A stretch of DNA of 64,000 nt from Neoceratodus forsteri. Its lineage: Eukaryota; Chordata; Ceratodontiformes; Ceratodontidae. Below the pieces are notes generated by a model. That model worked only from the letters and a program-made list of their open reading frames with translations, did no database searches and was not told the origin of the DNA. The translations under genes were made by a program, and so were the position numbers. The stretch covers positions 173,852,501 through 173,916,500 of the forward strand of contig CM028131.1 in the NCBI GenBank assembly GCA_016271365.2, written 5' to 3'. Shown piece after piece: positions 1-11,125 of the stretch. How positions within the stretch are numbered: the stretch's first letter is position 1; each line of letters opens with the position of its first letter.

Positions 1-112
1 GTCTATATTTACCTCCCAGCTAACTTGAAAGAACACACACCTAGAACTGTCCTTCCCTGACACAGATAAGCTACATATTGGCAGGGCCCTCTTTTCACCA
101 GATGTAGAAAGT

Positions 113-121
113 CAGAGAGAG

Positions 122-160
<39 letters not shown>
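113..160. repeat. (GA)n microsatellite
   Basis: A nearly uninterrupted GA run lies inside the presumed 3' LTR. Confidence 0.95.
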
Positions 161-346
161 TGGGTGCCCAGCTCCCCAGTTTATGTGCTTAGGGCTGTTG
201 GGGTGTGACCGCTCCCTTGACTGACAGTCCCCACCCCTAGTGTTCCCCACCCACATAAGGTAAAGACAAGGTAAAACTTATTTATGTGTTGCCCAATCCC
301 AGATGCTCTGGGCACTTTACAAAATCAAAACTGGCAGGGTACGTGA

Positions 347-378
347 CTGTGTGTGTGTGTGTGTGCATGCGTGTGTAT
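347..378. repeat. (GT)n microsatellite
   Basis: A short GT repeat, broken near its right end by a GCATGCGT interruption. Confidence 0.9.
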
Positions 379-692
379 GACATCACCAGACCATCTGGCT
401 TTATTATCACCTAGCAGCATTCTTGCTCACAGTTTTTCGACCTTGGTTACCTCCTCCTTGCAGCATGTCTCAGTGCCAAAAATAGCACCCTCGCATCTTC
501 CAGGGTCTGCTTCTGGATGCTGTCATGGGAAACGTCATCCCATCCCTGTTGGCAACAGTTTCTCCCGAGAGCTGCCTGGACATGTGACCTGTAGGCCATT
601 TTGTAGCCATTCCAAATAGCAAGAAGTTGTTAAAAAAAATAATTACATTAATAAAAAAAAGAATTAATTAATCTGATCAGATTCCCATCACA

Positions 693-706
693 TCTCCTCA
701 TCCCCA
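693..706 (-). promoter_or_regulatory. Polypurine tract of the gypsy element
   Basis: The minus strand reads GGGGATGAGGAGA directly before the LTR start TGTGAT. A purine run abutting the 3' LTR is where plus-strand DNA synthesis is primed in LTR retrotransposons. The call depends on the LTR boundary inferred from similarity to 14,969. Confidence 0.55.
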
Positions 707-769
707 GAAAATGAAGATGTGTCTCTTATGCATGGCACCAAGAGACACTGCAATTCATGTAGGGACTGG

Positions 770-2140
770 AAAGTGTCTAAAGTATCCTGCCATGCACTTA
801 GCCCTGCCATGACAACCCATCCACATTGGCATTTTAAGAATCATTGCAATGCTGGATGGTCCTGTTATGTGACTGTAGTATCAAACTCCAGTGCAATAAT
901 TTTATATTTTGCCCACTAGCCCTATGGAGGTATGTCAGGGGATTAAGATCTGTTATCACAGTGAACTTCCACCAATGCCAGTATGGCTGCAGCTTCTGAA
1001 CAGCACGCATTATCCCAAGACACTCTCTCTCAACTGTAGCATATACCTCCTCCTTGGGTAGAAGCTTCCAGCTCAGACACACTATTGGGTGCTCCTCCCA
1101 CTGAGGTATAACCTTGCTCGGGACAGTGCCCAGCCCATTGTCTAAGGCATGCATGTGCACAATGAACTTGAGATCATAATTGGAGCTAGCAAGCATAGAC
1201 AATCCACATAGAGCCTCTTTCAATTGCTGAAAAGCAGATTCACAGACCTCCATCCAGAGAGCTTTCTCCTGCAGTTTCTATTTTGTCAGGTCTATCAGGG
1301 GCTTGGTCACACAGCTATAGTGGGAACAAACCTACTGTAGTATCTGCCTGCCCTCAGAAATGCCCTTACCTGTCTCTTTGTGGTAGGGATGGACGAGGCC
1401 TGGATGACATCAACCTTCACAGGATCTGGACAGATACATCCACTGCCCACCTGGTACCTAAGGTAGGATATTTCTGCCATGCCTATCTGTCATTTTCCAC
1501 CTTAGCTGTCAGCCCTGCAGCTTTAGTTGATGGAACACCTCCCTCACGTGCCTGACATGATCCTCTCATGTCTGACTAGAAATGGTCTATCACCCATGTA
1601 CTCCAGTGCATATTCACCTACCCCATACAGAATGCGATCCACAAGCCACTGGAAGGTTGCGGGCACATTCTTCATCCCAAATGGCATTACTCAAACTTTG
1701 AAGAAGACAAATGGTGTGATGAAGGCTGACCTCTCCTTTGCTGCAGGGGTTTGGGGTACCTGCCAGTAGCCCTTTGTCAGATCTGTCTTGGTCTGGAACC
1801 GGGTTCCCGCCAGCTGTTATAAGGTCTCATCTGTTCTGGGCATGGGTAGGTGTTTGACTCCATGCAGTCACTGAGCCTCCAGTAGTGAACTCAGAACAGT
1901 GTGATACTGTCCTTCTTGGGAATCAGCATCCCAGGCGAAGCCCTGGGCTAATGGACTCCTGGATTACTCTGAGAGTCAGCATTTCTCTGAGCTTCTACTG
2001 CATGGTCTGCTTAACTCCATCTGGTACCTTGTAGGAGGACTGCCTCAACAGCATTTAAGTCCCAGGGTCTACGTGGTTTTCAGCCATCATGGTGTATGCC
2101 AGTTTCCCCTTGATTGTTTCCCCAAATGCTTGTAGCACCC
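770..2140 (-). pseudogene. Gmr1-like pol remnant: reverse transcriptase and RNase H
   Basis: Minus-strand frames here encode the RNA-templated DNA polymerase and RNase H of a Ty3/gypsy pol. Visible RT blocks are TDLTKGYWQVP, then MPFGMKNVPATFQ, then the catalytic box as YMGD where YxDD is expected, so the first active-site Asp is Gly. RNase H follows (about 1,253 to 834): FIVHMHALDNGLG stands where a TDAS-type motif is usual, so the first catalytic Asp is His. The second and third acidic positions look kept (ERECLGI and ITDLNPL). The pol tail NANVDGLSWQG comes just before the polypurine tract. Several stops and frameshifts break the frame, so this copy is inactive. RT lies downstream of integrase, the order of Gmr1-like elements. 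A second copy of the RT part is at 52,679-53,560. Confidence 0.85.
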
Positions 2141-2149
2141 CCCCCCCAT

Positions 2150-3053
2150 CTACACTGCTTGGGCTGGTGTCAGCTGCTGTGAGAGGGTGAGGTTATCCAC
2201 TGAAGATCCCTCCCTGAGGAAGTCCTCTAGTGGATGAGCCTCATTTTCCTCTTCTGGTGCACTGCACACAGTAAGGACCATTTCCTCCCTATTATAGTAA
2301 GGCTTCATCATGGTAACATGATATACCCTCTGCTTGCACTTCCTGTCAGGCAGCCTCAACACATAACTGACTTCACTTACCTTCCTAACTATGTTGTATG
2401 CGCCCTCCCATGCTGCCTACAGTTTATTTTGTCAAACTGGGATGAATGCCGTTACTCGCTGTCTAACTTTGTACTCCCAGGCTCTGGCCCCATGGTTGTA
2501 CCAGGCTTTCTGCAGCTCCTGTGGAGTGACTAAGTGCTCCTGTGCAAGCCCATGAGCTCCTTAATCTGGGTCCTGAAATTCAGGTGCGTGTTACACGACA
2601 GATTCCCTTGGGTGGCAAGGTCCCTCCCATTCATCCATAACTAAATCTAGAGGCCCCTCACCCTGTGACCAAACAGGAGCTTGAAGGTGAGACCCTGAGA
2701 CTCCTGTGGGATCTCCCTGTAAGCAAACAGGAGGTGGAGCAAATATTTGTCCCACTCCATCTTGTGCTGGTCAGCAAATGTCCTGAGCATAGTTTTGAAG
2801 GTCTCTTTGAAGTGCTCAGCTAGGCCATTTGTCTCACAGTGATAGGGTGAGGCATGGACCTGTTTCACCACACACTTCTCCCACAGACCAGTCATTAGTG
2901 ATGACATGAAATTCATCCCTGGTCCAACAAAACCTCTAGGAAATCCCTCTGCTAAAGATTCCTGGGTTCATCAGCCACTTCTCTGCCTCAATGGAGGACA
3001 TCGTCATCACCTCAAGGTACCTGGTTACATAGTCCATGACTACCAGTATGTAC
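2150..3053 (-). pseudogene. Gmr1-like integrase: catalytic core and C-terminal domain
   Basis: Minus-strand frames encode the DDE core of a retroelement integrase, which joins element cDNA to the host genome. Reading down from 3,053: ILVVMDYVTRY (first Asp; the corresponding bases are clear in both copies), LLDQGMNF (second Asp), then NGLAEHFKETFKTML, in which the Glu after NGLA occupies the third catalytic position. A C-terminal segment at 2,362-2,150 contains VYHVTMMKPYYNRE, typical of the region after the gypsy integrase core. In this copy one-base deletions break the frame near 2,680 and 2,940; the copy at 54,013-54,534 is open for 173 codons. The zinc-binding N-terminus lies beyond an insertion, at 4,001-4,440. 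Confidence 0.85.
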
Positions 3054-3062
3054 CCTTTTGCC
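3054..3062. repeat. Target-site duplication, left (CCTTTTGCC)
   Basis: CCTTTTGCC at 3,054-3,062 recurs exactly at 3,992-4,000, flanking the insertion that splits the integrase frame. An 8-bp duplication is an alternative reading. Confidence 0.7.
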
Positions 3063-3991
3063 AGTATCCCGTGATATGAGCAAGTAGATCTGGGCAAAGT
3101 AAAAAGAGCGAGTCGAGAATAGTGAAGGAGGTATGGGCGATTGTGTTTCTTGAGTGACGGTAGTATCAGCGAATGTATTATAGCAAGTCACCAGTGGGGG
3201 AGCAGTAGTTAGGATTAGAAGAGGAGTTTTTGTGAGACTGCAAAGTGTGCTGGCAGCATATCACAGAGGGTTAGGTTAATTGTTGCATGTGCTGCAGTGG
3301 GATATGGGACTGGGTTTGATTTCTTCAGTGATTGTTGTTTTACCTTGGTGTAAATTGCAACACAAAGGAGCTCGCACAAGGACGGGGTGCCATGGAAAAA
3401 ATAAAATGCAAAAACACAAATCCAGGCACTCACCACCACAAATAAAACTGCCAACCATGAGAGGAAAACATTAAAACATTTATTTAAACACCTGATGTGT
3501 TTCTGGTCTGGTCCGCTGAACCCTTTTTCAAAGGCCTTTGAAAAAGGGTGCAGTGGACCAGAAACGCGCCAGGTGTTTAAATAAATATTTTAATGTTTTC
3601 CTCTCATGGTTGGCAGCTTTATTTGTGGTGGTGAGTGCCTGGATTTGTGTTTTTGCACCTTGCTGTAAATGCATTTTTTTTTTATAAGTGTTGCAGCCAA
3701 TTTTTATCCCCCCACATCCTGTGTTTCTCCCTGTCCCTGAGTTCAGAACCCCCCGGTATTGATTATATAAATTACAGGTGGTGTGGGGGCGGAGCTCCCC
3801 ACAAAGGGGGATGTGGTGGGTGAAGTCCCCCACATAATACAATGGTTTAAGGAATAGTCGGACTGCCATCTGGCACCTAGTTCGCTGTTCTTGTAGGCGC
3901 TGGGAAGTGAGTCTGCCGTTAGTAGGATTGCAGTTGTTCCATTGCCGATATTACATTTACTATTATTTTTTAGCTCATATCATATGGAACT
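3063..3991. mobile_element. 929-bp non-autonomous DNA transposon inside integrase
   Basis: The insert separates the integrase zinc domain from its core. It is flanked by CCTTTTGCC on both sides, and its ends are imperfect inverted repeats (AGTATCCCGTGATATGAGC on the left; the right end read on the opposite strand is AGTTCCATATGATATGAGC). No transposase-like protein is visible. A 9-bp duplication would suit Merlin- or Mutator-type elements; if it is 8 bp, hAT is possible. A long inverted repeat sits in its centre. The identical insertion is present in the second copy (54,500-55,425), so it predates that duplication or haplotype split. Confidence 0.65.
3407..3655. repeat. Long inverted repeat (~125-bp arms)
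   Basis: The arms at 3,407-3,535 and 3,536-3,655 are near-complementary, with the centre at AAAGGCCTTT. The right arm contains GGACCAGAAACGCGCCAGG, and the left arm has the diverged partner. The structure could fold into one large hairpin. Confidence 0.85.
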
Positions 3992-4000
3992 CCTTTTGCC
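3992..4000. repeat. Target-site duplication, right (CCTTTTGCC)
   Basis: This is the exact partner of 3,054-3,062. Integrase coding resumes on its high-coordinate side. Confidence 0.7.
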
Positions 4001-4440
4001 CATGTGAGTCGGGGTGCTCAGGGGTGCCACTATGCTGATGGCTACCCTCTTAAATGATTCACTAATAATAGGCAGGGTTACCAAAGCTACCTCAGCCTTG
4101 TCCCTACCTGTCCCACCCTCTGGTACTGTGGACAAGTCTGACAGTAATTTGCAACATCTGTGTACATACTAGGCCAAGAAAATTGTTGGCAAGCTGCCTT
4201 TTGTGCCCTAATAAGCAGGTGGCTGGAAAAGGGATGTCACTGGCCAGGGCTAAAAGTAGCCTTTAGTAAGCCCAAGGGACAACCAGCTGCTGGAGTACCT
4301 TTCCCCCAGGCCCCTCTGTGGTGTACACTCCATGTACAACAGCCCATTCTCCCAGGAAACCAACATTTTATTACCCTGAGAGTCCTCTATACTATTTGCC
4401 ATCTCAGTCTCTGCAGGGTAGGATCATCCAGCTGAGCTCT
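4001..4440 (-). pseudogene. Gmr1-like integrase N-terminal zinc-binding domain
   Basis: The minus strand encodes the upstream part of integrase. The segment GRAQLDDPTLQRL is followed by an HPFSSH pair and by YCQTCPQYQR (C-x2-C), together resembling the HHCC zinc-binding domain that precedes the catalytic core. The frame then reaches APLSTPTHMGK, where the 929-bp insert begins. One-base frame breaks are present. The second copy at 55,414-55,644 shows the same CC motif in a 76-codon open stretch. Confidence 0.75.
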
Positions 4441-4617
4441 GCCCAGCTCCTCCCATCTGACCAACAATTTTAAATGAATTGGTTTGTACTGTTAGAAAGG
4501 CAAACTATGTTATGCTTTAAAACATCTTTTAACAATGTTTTACAGTACTTATGTTAAGTGTCAATGTTTGAAATTTGTACAGTCTAGTCACGTGGTCTAC
4601 TTTATGTATTGCACATC

Positions 4618-4862
4618 TTTTATGGCTGCATGGGTGGAGCTCATGCAGACATTATGCCAGCATAGTAGGTTTTGTAGAGCACTGTGGAAGCATGTGACCA
4701 GACTGCTGTCCAGTGTGTTTCCACAGCGCTCTGGTGAAAATTTACTGGTGCTGTTTATGTGGCCCTTCCCCTCCGCTGGCCAGATAAACACAGCCCCTTT
4801 GCCAGCGCTCTGCTTTTTTCTTCTGCAAATGTAGAAGTGATGCCCACTGAGGCCAAGGTGGA
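4618..4862. repeat. Diverged direct repeat R2 (partner at 12,727)
   Basis: It shares GGCTGCATGGGTGGAGCT, CTGTGGAAGCATGTGACCA, TTTCCACAG and GAAGTGATG, in the same order and similar spacing, with 12,727-12,953. It lies about 8.1 kb from its partner in direct orientation. An LTR-like role is possible but not shown. Confidence 0.7.
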
Positions 4863-5263
4863 GGCATCAATTCATGTTCTGTCAGTGCCACCGTCTTGGG
4901 CATGGAAGACTCACTGGCAGAGTATCCACCCAGGATCCATGACAGTCGGTCAACAATTTAGTTGTCGACCGATGTTACAGCGACTCCTTTATGTTGACCG
5001 TATTCACGGTTGGCATAAAAGGAGTCACAGGACACATTGTTCTCTCTGGGGGGCTTTTCCCCCTAACTCCCCATGCAGGGGCTCTGGCCACCTCACCCCT
5101 GCTACTAAAATAATCAAATCTGAGTCAGAGTTGCTTCAGGGACGGGGTGCAATACCCCCAGAAAGCAGTGCCTGGGTCCCATGCCGACAGTACAGTGACC
5201 TGGCGCTGCAGTCGCTGTAGTGTCGGGTGATATAAAGTTGTCACGGTAGCATCGGTATACCAT

Positions 5264-5975
5264 CCACCGGGACTCACTAATACAAGTATAGCAATATAGT
5301 CAAGAAATGATCTGCTATGACCACCAGCAGATGTATGCAAGCCAGGCAATGGAACTCATCTGGTTGTGTTTGGGCAGTAAAAGTTCATGGCACCTTTATT
5401 AGTGTTTTTTTTTTCATCATGCACCAAATTTTAAGCTTAACATTATCACCATTTCATTTACAGACAAGGCACAGAAGGAAGCCCCTCATGATCTTAATGG
5501 TAATGAAAAAATCAATTTCAATATAAACCATCTCAATCTTTGTTTAAGTTCTTTTGTAAAGGTGCAAATAAACCTAGTACTCTAATCCCCTGTTTCTTGA
5601 TGGGTTTAATCTCCACCAGGACCCGCTAATGAAAGTATAGCAATAAAGCCAAGAAATGATCTGCTATGACCACCTGCGGATGTATGCAAGCCAGACAACT
5701 GTACCAAACATGGAACCCATGTGGTTGTGTTTGGACAGTAAAGTTCATGGCACCTTTATTGGCGTGTTTTCTTTTCATCATGCACCAAATCAACAGCTTA
5801 GCATTATCACCATTTTGTTTACAGATAAGGCAAACAAGGAAGCCCCTCATGATCTTATTGATAATGAAAAAAAATCAATTTCAATATTAACAATTTCAGT
5901 CTTTGTTTAAGTTGTTTTGTAAAGGTGCAAATAAACCTAGTGCTCTAATACCCCATTTCTTAATGGGTCTAATCT
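5264..5975. repeat. Two-unit tandem repeat, ~350-bp period
   Basis: The units at about 5,264-5,612 and 5,613-5,975 share AAGAAATGATCTGCTATGAC, GTAAAGTTCATGGCACC-like and GTAAAGGTGCAAATAAACCT blocks. Both recur in the second large copy (about 56,690-57,390). Confidence 0.85.
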
Positions 5976-7870
5976 CCTAAACAGAGTGGATTTGTGTGAA
6001 GTACTGTCTGCGATATTTCAATCCCTTTCCATATGACAACTGTTTTATAGACCTACTCCAATTAAAGATGGGTCTCTGTCCTTCTGCAGTGGCGCAGCTC
6101 AGGGACTGTGCCAACAAAGACAGTCTATAAGCTCACCATCCTGGTCCGCACACCACTTTCCTTTGAATTCTTAACACAGGTCTCCAGGTGGAATTAGCAA
6201 GATTAAAAGCAGGGAGTAAATGAGGCAAAAGGCAAAAATGACTCCTCTCTGAAGCTGAACAGGGGCAATGAGATGCACAATTAAATCTCATCCACCATCT
6301 GGGGCCTACCACTGTGGACCAGACTTTTCCTCCTTGGCCCAAGGGTTAATGAATAGAGGCTCCAGTGCACCATGTCTGGAGCCTGATTGCATTGAATACC
6401 TTTACATCTGTGACTACAACACTCTTTCACGTCAGGGCCCCACAAGGGAAGGGTGTCTAACTAGGACATTAGCATTCAGATAAGACCCAGCAGCAGATCT
6501 CAGTGTTTTTCTCAGAGGGAGGGAGAGACGTTAAGGATGCTGGTCAAGCACAGGACAGTAGCAATCATAGCACCAGCAGCGTCTGATGCCTGTGGTCAAC
6601 AAGGGCAGTTGTTTACATGGCGATGGAGAGGTAAAAGGCTTTAAAAAACTTCTTTTCCTTTGTGGAAGCTGTACTTGTGTTTTGTGGATAACCATACCTC
6701 ACAGCTTGACAGCAGTGATACAATCAGCACATTATGTGCTGCAACTCGCTGATACATGCTTTACACTATCCAGCACATTTTTCGTGACTAAGCGCATGCA
6801 AGCCACACAAATATGGTTGCTGCTGACTGTTAGCCAAAGAGAGATTACACATTTATTAGCCAAAGTAACCCAGTTCAACCAGGACTCCAGGTCAACAGGG
6901 ATTCAACAGGAATGTTGAAATATGTGAACCTTCTGGCATAGACACATGCTGCTTATGCAGGACAATAGAGTACTGTAATTGGTTTCATAAGATACATTGC
7001 AATGTGCAGGAGAAGATTTGGGAAATAGCTACACTTTACAGGAAAATGAGAAAGGGATCTAGAAGCCCCATTGGTCTAATTTTCCTTTCCCTATCCTACT
7101 TATATAGTTTTTTCCAATGTTTGTACAAATTGCAGGTTTTGTGATGTATGGATCAACTTTTTACTGCCAAATCAACCATGGGGATCCGTGTGTAAACAAT
7201 CAAGCACTTTTTATTAGGGTTGTCTTCCATGAACTGACCTCATATTATATATTTCATTTTGCAATAATGACATGAAATAAAAAATATTTACAAAATTCAT
7301 TGTCTTGTCCATTTGTGGATTTTCATGTGTGTACATGGGGGGGGGGGTGTGAACGTGGGTTTGCCTTATTTGTGTCCTGATGGTGTTGCCCTCCTTACAA
7401 TTTGTATAACATTTCAAGTTGTATCATACCCTACAAATCTAGCAGTGGTTCACAATATTCTGTGAGACACCATATTTTGTTATACCCTCTTTATTAACAT
7501 CATGCACCATTCCCACAATCTCCGATATAGCAAGTAACTAGCTGAGTGAGCCTTGACCCCAGTAATGTAACCAAAAATCCCATCTGTCTTAAACTGGATT
7601 TGACCACCTGTGTTAATGCCCAGTCAGATACCTATTTAAAGCTGCTCTCATAAGGCTCCCTGCAACTACTGTGTGATCATAGCTTTTTATAGACTGTATG
7701 GGCAACCCACCATGACTTTATGACTTTCTCGGTACGGGGGGGGCAGCAAGATGGCCGCAATGCTGCTCTGCTCCCTGCAACATGCTTCTTGCTCTCTGGA
7801 CACTGACCAAAAAAAGGCTTTTTTGGGGAATTTATCAATGAAACTCTTAATGTTTGTGACGAATAGTCTC
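5976..7870. other. No recognised gene
   Basis: AT-rich sequence with short, unconvincing open frames and a G homopolymer near 7,340. It is present again, with small indels, at about 57,390-59,310. Confidence 0.6.
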
Positions 7871-8530
7871 CAGACATATAAGAACATGAGAAAAGTGTTG
7901 TCAGATGGGGACCATGCGGCCCATCTAGTCTGCCCTAGAAACTACCCCCCCTTGCAGCCTTCATCCTAACTTGTCCTTTATGTCTGTCCTATGCGAGTTT
8001 GAACTCCCTGATTATCTTTGATACTACCATCTCCTGAGGCAGGCTGTTCTGTGGGTCTATCACTCTCTCTGTGAAGAAATACTTCCTGAGGTTGTTTTTG
8101 AACCTTCCTCCTACCAGTCTTATATCATGTCCTCTTGTGCATGCTGCCATGTTCTCTTGAAATAGATTACCTGTCTGAGCTGTGTTAAACTCCCTCATGA
8201 ACTTAAATGTTTCAACATGTCCCTCTGTTTCTTCTCTGCCCAAGGGAGTAAAGGTTCAGCTCCCCAAGTCTTGCTTCATATGAGCTGTGATGCAGTCCAT
8301 GCACCATCTTAGTAGCCCTTCTCTGCACCATTTTGAAATGGTCAATGTCCTTCTTGGTGGGGTCTCCATTTTGTAGTTTGGAAACCACAGAAGATGAAGT
8401 TAATATGTTATCACATTCTGCGGTCAGTCGGCTGGCTGTTTGTTTTGGTGTGTCTGTTAGTACGGCTGGAGCAGCAAAAGAAAAGAAAAGTGTATGCACA
8501 CTATAATGATGTGCCTTCTTGGACTTTGTT
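7871..8530 (-). mobile_element. CR1-type LINE 3' fragment
   Basis: Minus-strand frames encode the C-terminal end of a CR1-like LINE pol. [21 protein letters not shown] is followed by RRNRG-type and FKFMRE-type blocks, then KYFFTERVIDPQNSLPQE, matching the FFT.R....WN.LP motif after the RT of CR1 elements. The 3' UTR beyond it ends near 7,871 with a GGGCAGACTAGATGGGCC block like that of the CR1 at 40,740. It is a 5'-truncated insertion with frame breaks. Its duplicate at 59,310-59,990 shows the same open segment. Confidence 0.8.
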
Positions 8531-8540
8531 TGGAGCATAA

Positions 8541-10351
8541 TGACTAAAAAAAAGCTCCTATGTGCTGCAGATGTTAAGGTGAATAGCTCTGGCAGTTTTA
8601 AATATGTTTATTTGTTTTTTTGAACAATGCTTTGGAAAGAGAACAGTACGAGGAATCTGTGCACCAGGCTCTGTGTTGTGGAGATACAGGACAGACTGCA
8701 CTTCAGTGTGTTGATATGCAGTCTTTTTAATTTTTACAGGTATGCTAGCCTTGCCTAGGGAACCTGGGAACTTAAGCTTGAACCTGACTATCAATTACTG
8801 CACTCAGAGAGCAATCTCTTTTGTGTTTTTACAGGTACCGGAATTTCTCCTAGGATTGTGACCAGATAAAGGAAAGGAGGGTGACTGGTAAAACTGCTGA
8901 AAGCCCTTCACCCTGAATCATAAACTGCTAAGAATACAGGTGTTCCTGCTTGCAGAGTTGAAGGAGGGAGGAAGGCAGCAATGCCCAGAAAATCTTTGAA
9001 TTCAGTAAAATTTATTCAATGTCCACATGAACGAGGTGACTATGTTGGGCGCCCATAAGAACTTTAAATCTAATTGAAATATCTAGAGGAATGGAGGTAT
9101 GTAATGAGGTAGAGTTGATGTGTTCTACAGAAAAGATTGAACCAAAGACCCTTAGAATTTAAATGGACTCCCAGTGAAAGAGAGCAGAGTAATTCATTAA
9201 TATAGGCAATGGGTCTGGTGACTTATTCTGAGCAGTATAAGTAATGTGTAGAAACGCCTGAATATATTGACCAAAGGGTGAATACCTCTATGTGCTTGAC
9301 TAAAGATGAAGGTCCCAAGTGATCCCTGGATTTCAAAGTTAGGAGCAAAGCTGAAAAAGCTGAACATTTTTTTTGTATTAGACAGACTCTAACTTTTAAC
9401 TGAGCCGCTTTGCATAAAACTAAATAATTTATGCTTTATAAAAGTCTCTGAACTTTGCACCTAAATAGAGCCTTTTAATCTTGGCTTGCCTCCGGATTTG
9501 TTCTTGGGTGTGTATAGGACCTATTCGAGGCCATAACATACAAGGTTTTGTGAGGCAATGAATATTCCTAGTACTTTGGCCCACTAATGATTTGGACTCT
9601 GGAAGTAGATAGAGACTTTAAACCTCATTTCTAATTATACAAACTCGATGATGTTCTGAGTGCAAAGTAACTTTTAAACTCTGCTGAAATTTCAGCAACA
9701 CGTGCTGCTCAGTTCTATAATGTGACATGTACTGAATATGAAAAACTCTAAATGAGATCATTAACATGGAATGGAGCCATTGAACCCAGTGGAGTGTGTT
9801 CAGAGTCTGGGAATGGGATGATAGAGAACCATAAAGATTTGCATTTTAGAGTATGACAGTTATCTGTGCTGTGCATGTGTCTTTTCTGAGTTGATCACTT
9901 ATTTTATGCATGATAAGCACTTATGGATTTCTGTTAAAACTGTAATTTAAATCCCACCACCCCTGATCATAGCATGCCGCCTCTTTAATGAAGTATTTTG
10001 GACTATACTGAAAATCATTAATTAGTAAAATTGTCTATTTACAGGTTAGGATTTGTGCTATGAAAGTCACTTGTTGTGGAAAATGAGCTTTAGAGGAAAC
10101 TCATTAACTGCAGCAAAGATCCCATAATTAGGGAAAAACTGAGTTATGGTGCATGCAACTCCCTTCACCCTATTGGCATTAAATTATTTAGGGTGATTTG
10201 CCTAGTTTATGAAGACTAGAAGCTTCATCAGAAACCTGGAAGGGTTCCTTCTGCATAGAACTGAGTGTGCTGATGCACATACTGGAAGGAAAGTACTGTA
10301 TGCAATGGAACAGTGACCGTTAGTCAAACCTGTGCGTGACAGGACAGGACT
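8541..10351. other. No recognised gene
   Basis: AT-rich non-coding sequence, also present at about 60,000-61,800. I see no domain, long repeat or RNA gene here. Confidence 0.55.
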
Positions 10352-10545
10352 GCAGTAATTATATAGAGAATAATGGATAGGCAAGTGTGTGTTATGAATA
10401 TTTTTTTCACACCCAAGGTGTGTGATGACCCATATACCTCGAGAGCGAAGCTCGAGAGGTTTATGTGGGCATCACGCACCGAGGGTGGGAAAAAAATATT
10501 CATAGGCACACACTTGCCTATCTGTTATTTTTTATAATTACTGGG
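10352..10545. repeat. Foldback / MITE-like inverted repeat
   Basis: The element starts CAGTAATTATA and ends with TATAATTACTG. Nested arms include GATAGGCAAGTGTGTG against its complement, AATATTTTTTTCACACCC against GGGTGGGAAAAAAATATT, and a small central CTCGAG...CTCGAG hairpin. It looks like a short transposable foldback sequence. The copy at about 61,808-62,002 is nearly identical. Confidence 0.75.
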
Positions 10546-10679
10546 GCATGGACTTCCTACCTAAAACAACTTGGGTGAGAGAGAGAGCCTGGGCAATCGG
10601 TGTTCGTTTCAGTAAATTATATGCCCCAAAATACACACACAGAGAAGTGCCTTGTATTAAAAAAATTGTCACCTGTCGG

Positions 10680-10905
10680 TGCTGCGCTAATTTTTTATTA
10701 GTTTTGAAATACAGAACTGCCAAGTGTAGACTGATGAGAGCGAGTGACTGGGCGGCTTCAAAAGGCGAGATTCAAGCGGGAATGAGTGTTGCTATAGTAA
10801 CACTCATTCACACTTCAATCTTGCCTTCTGAAACTCACCTAATCACTGCTTTCATCAGTCTACCTTTCAGCTCTGTGTTCAGACTAATAAAAAGTAGCGC
10901 CTAAT
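10680..10905. repeat. Second foldback inverted repeat
   Basis: The arms meet at GAATGAGTGTTGCTATAGTAACACTCATTC and extend through GTAGACTGATGA / TCATCAGTCTAC and GCGCTAA / TTAGCGC-like blocks. In the second copy (about 62,080-62,430) the right arm is longer and mirrors more of the left arm, so this copy appears to have lost part of its right arm. Confidence 0.75.
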
Positions 10906-11125
10906 TTTATACTGCTGCTGCAATAATGTGTTGAGGGCATATGTACTAGAAAAGTTTCACTAAACCATGCTACCAGGTCAGAGCGATACACTTTACAGGC
11001 AGGAATGATGATGCTCTGAATCTAGCGTTGCAAGTTTAACTTGATTCGGTTTAAATTTATTGTTCACCACTCAGAATGTCTCGAGCTCAGACACGCTCGA
11101 GTACTGTGAATGAATAGTGTTTTGA

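Larger units (their letters stand above)
1..692 (-). mobile_element. 3' LTR region of Gmr1-like Ty3/gypsy element
   Basis: On the minus strand this stretch begins TGTGATGGGAATCTGATCAG immediately after a purine-rich tract and directly downstream of the RNase H remnant, as a 3' LTR should. The first ~150 bp (692 down to about 545) resembles the minus-strand sequence starting at 14,969 upstream of gag, which supports LTR identity. The rest is assigned by position only and may run past the window edge. It contains GA and GT microsatellites. The other LTR end and the target-site duplication cannot be seen. Confidence 0.6.
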
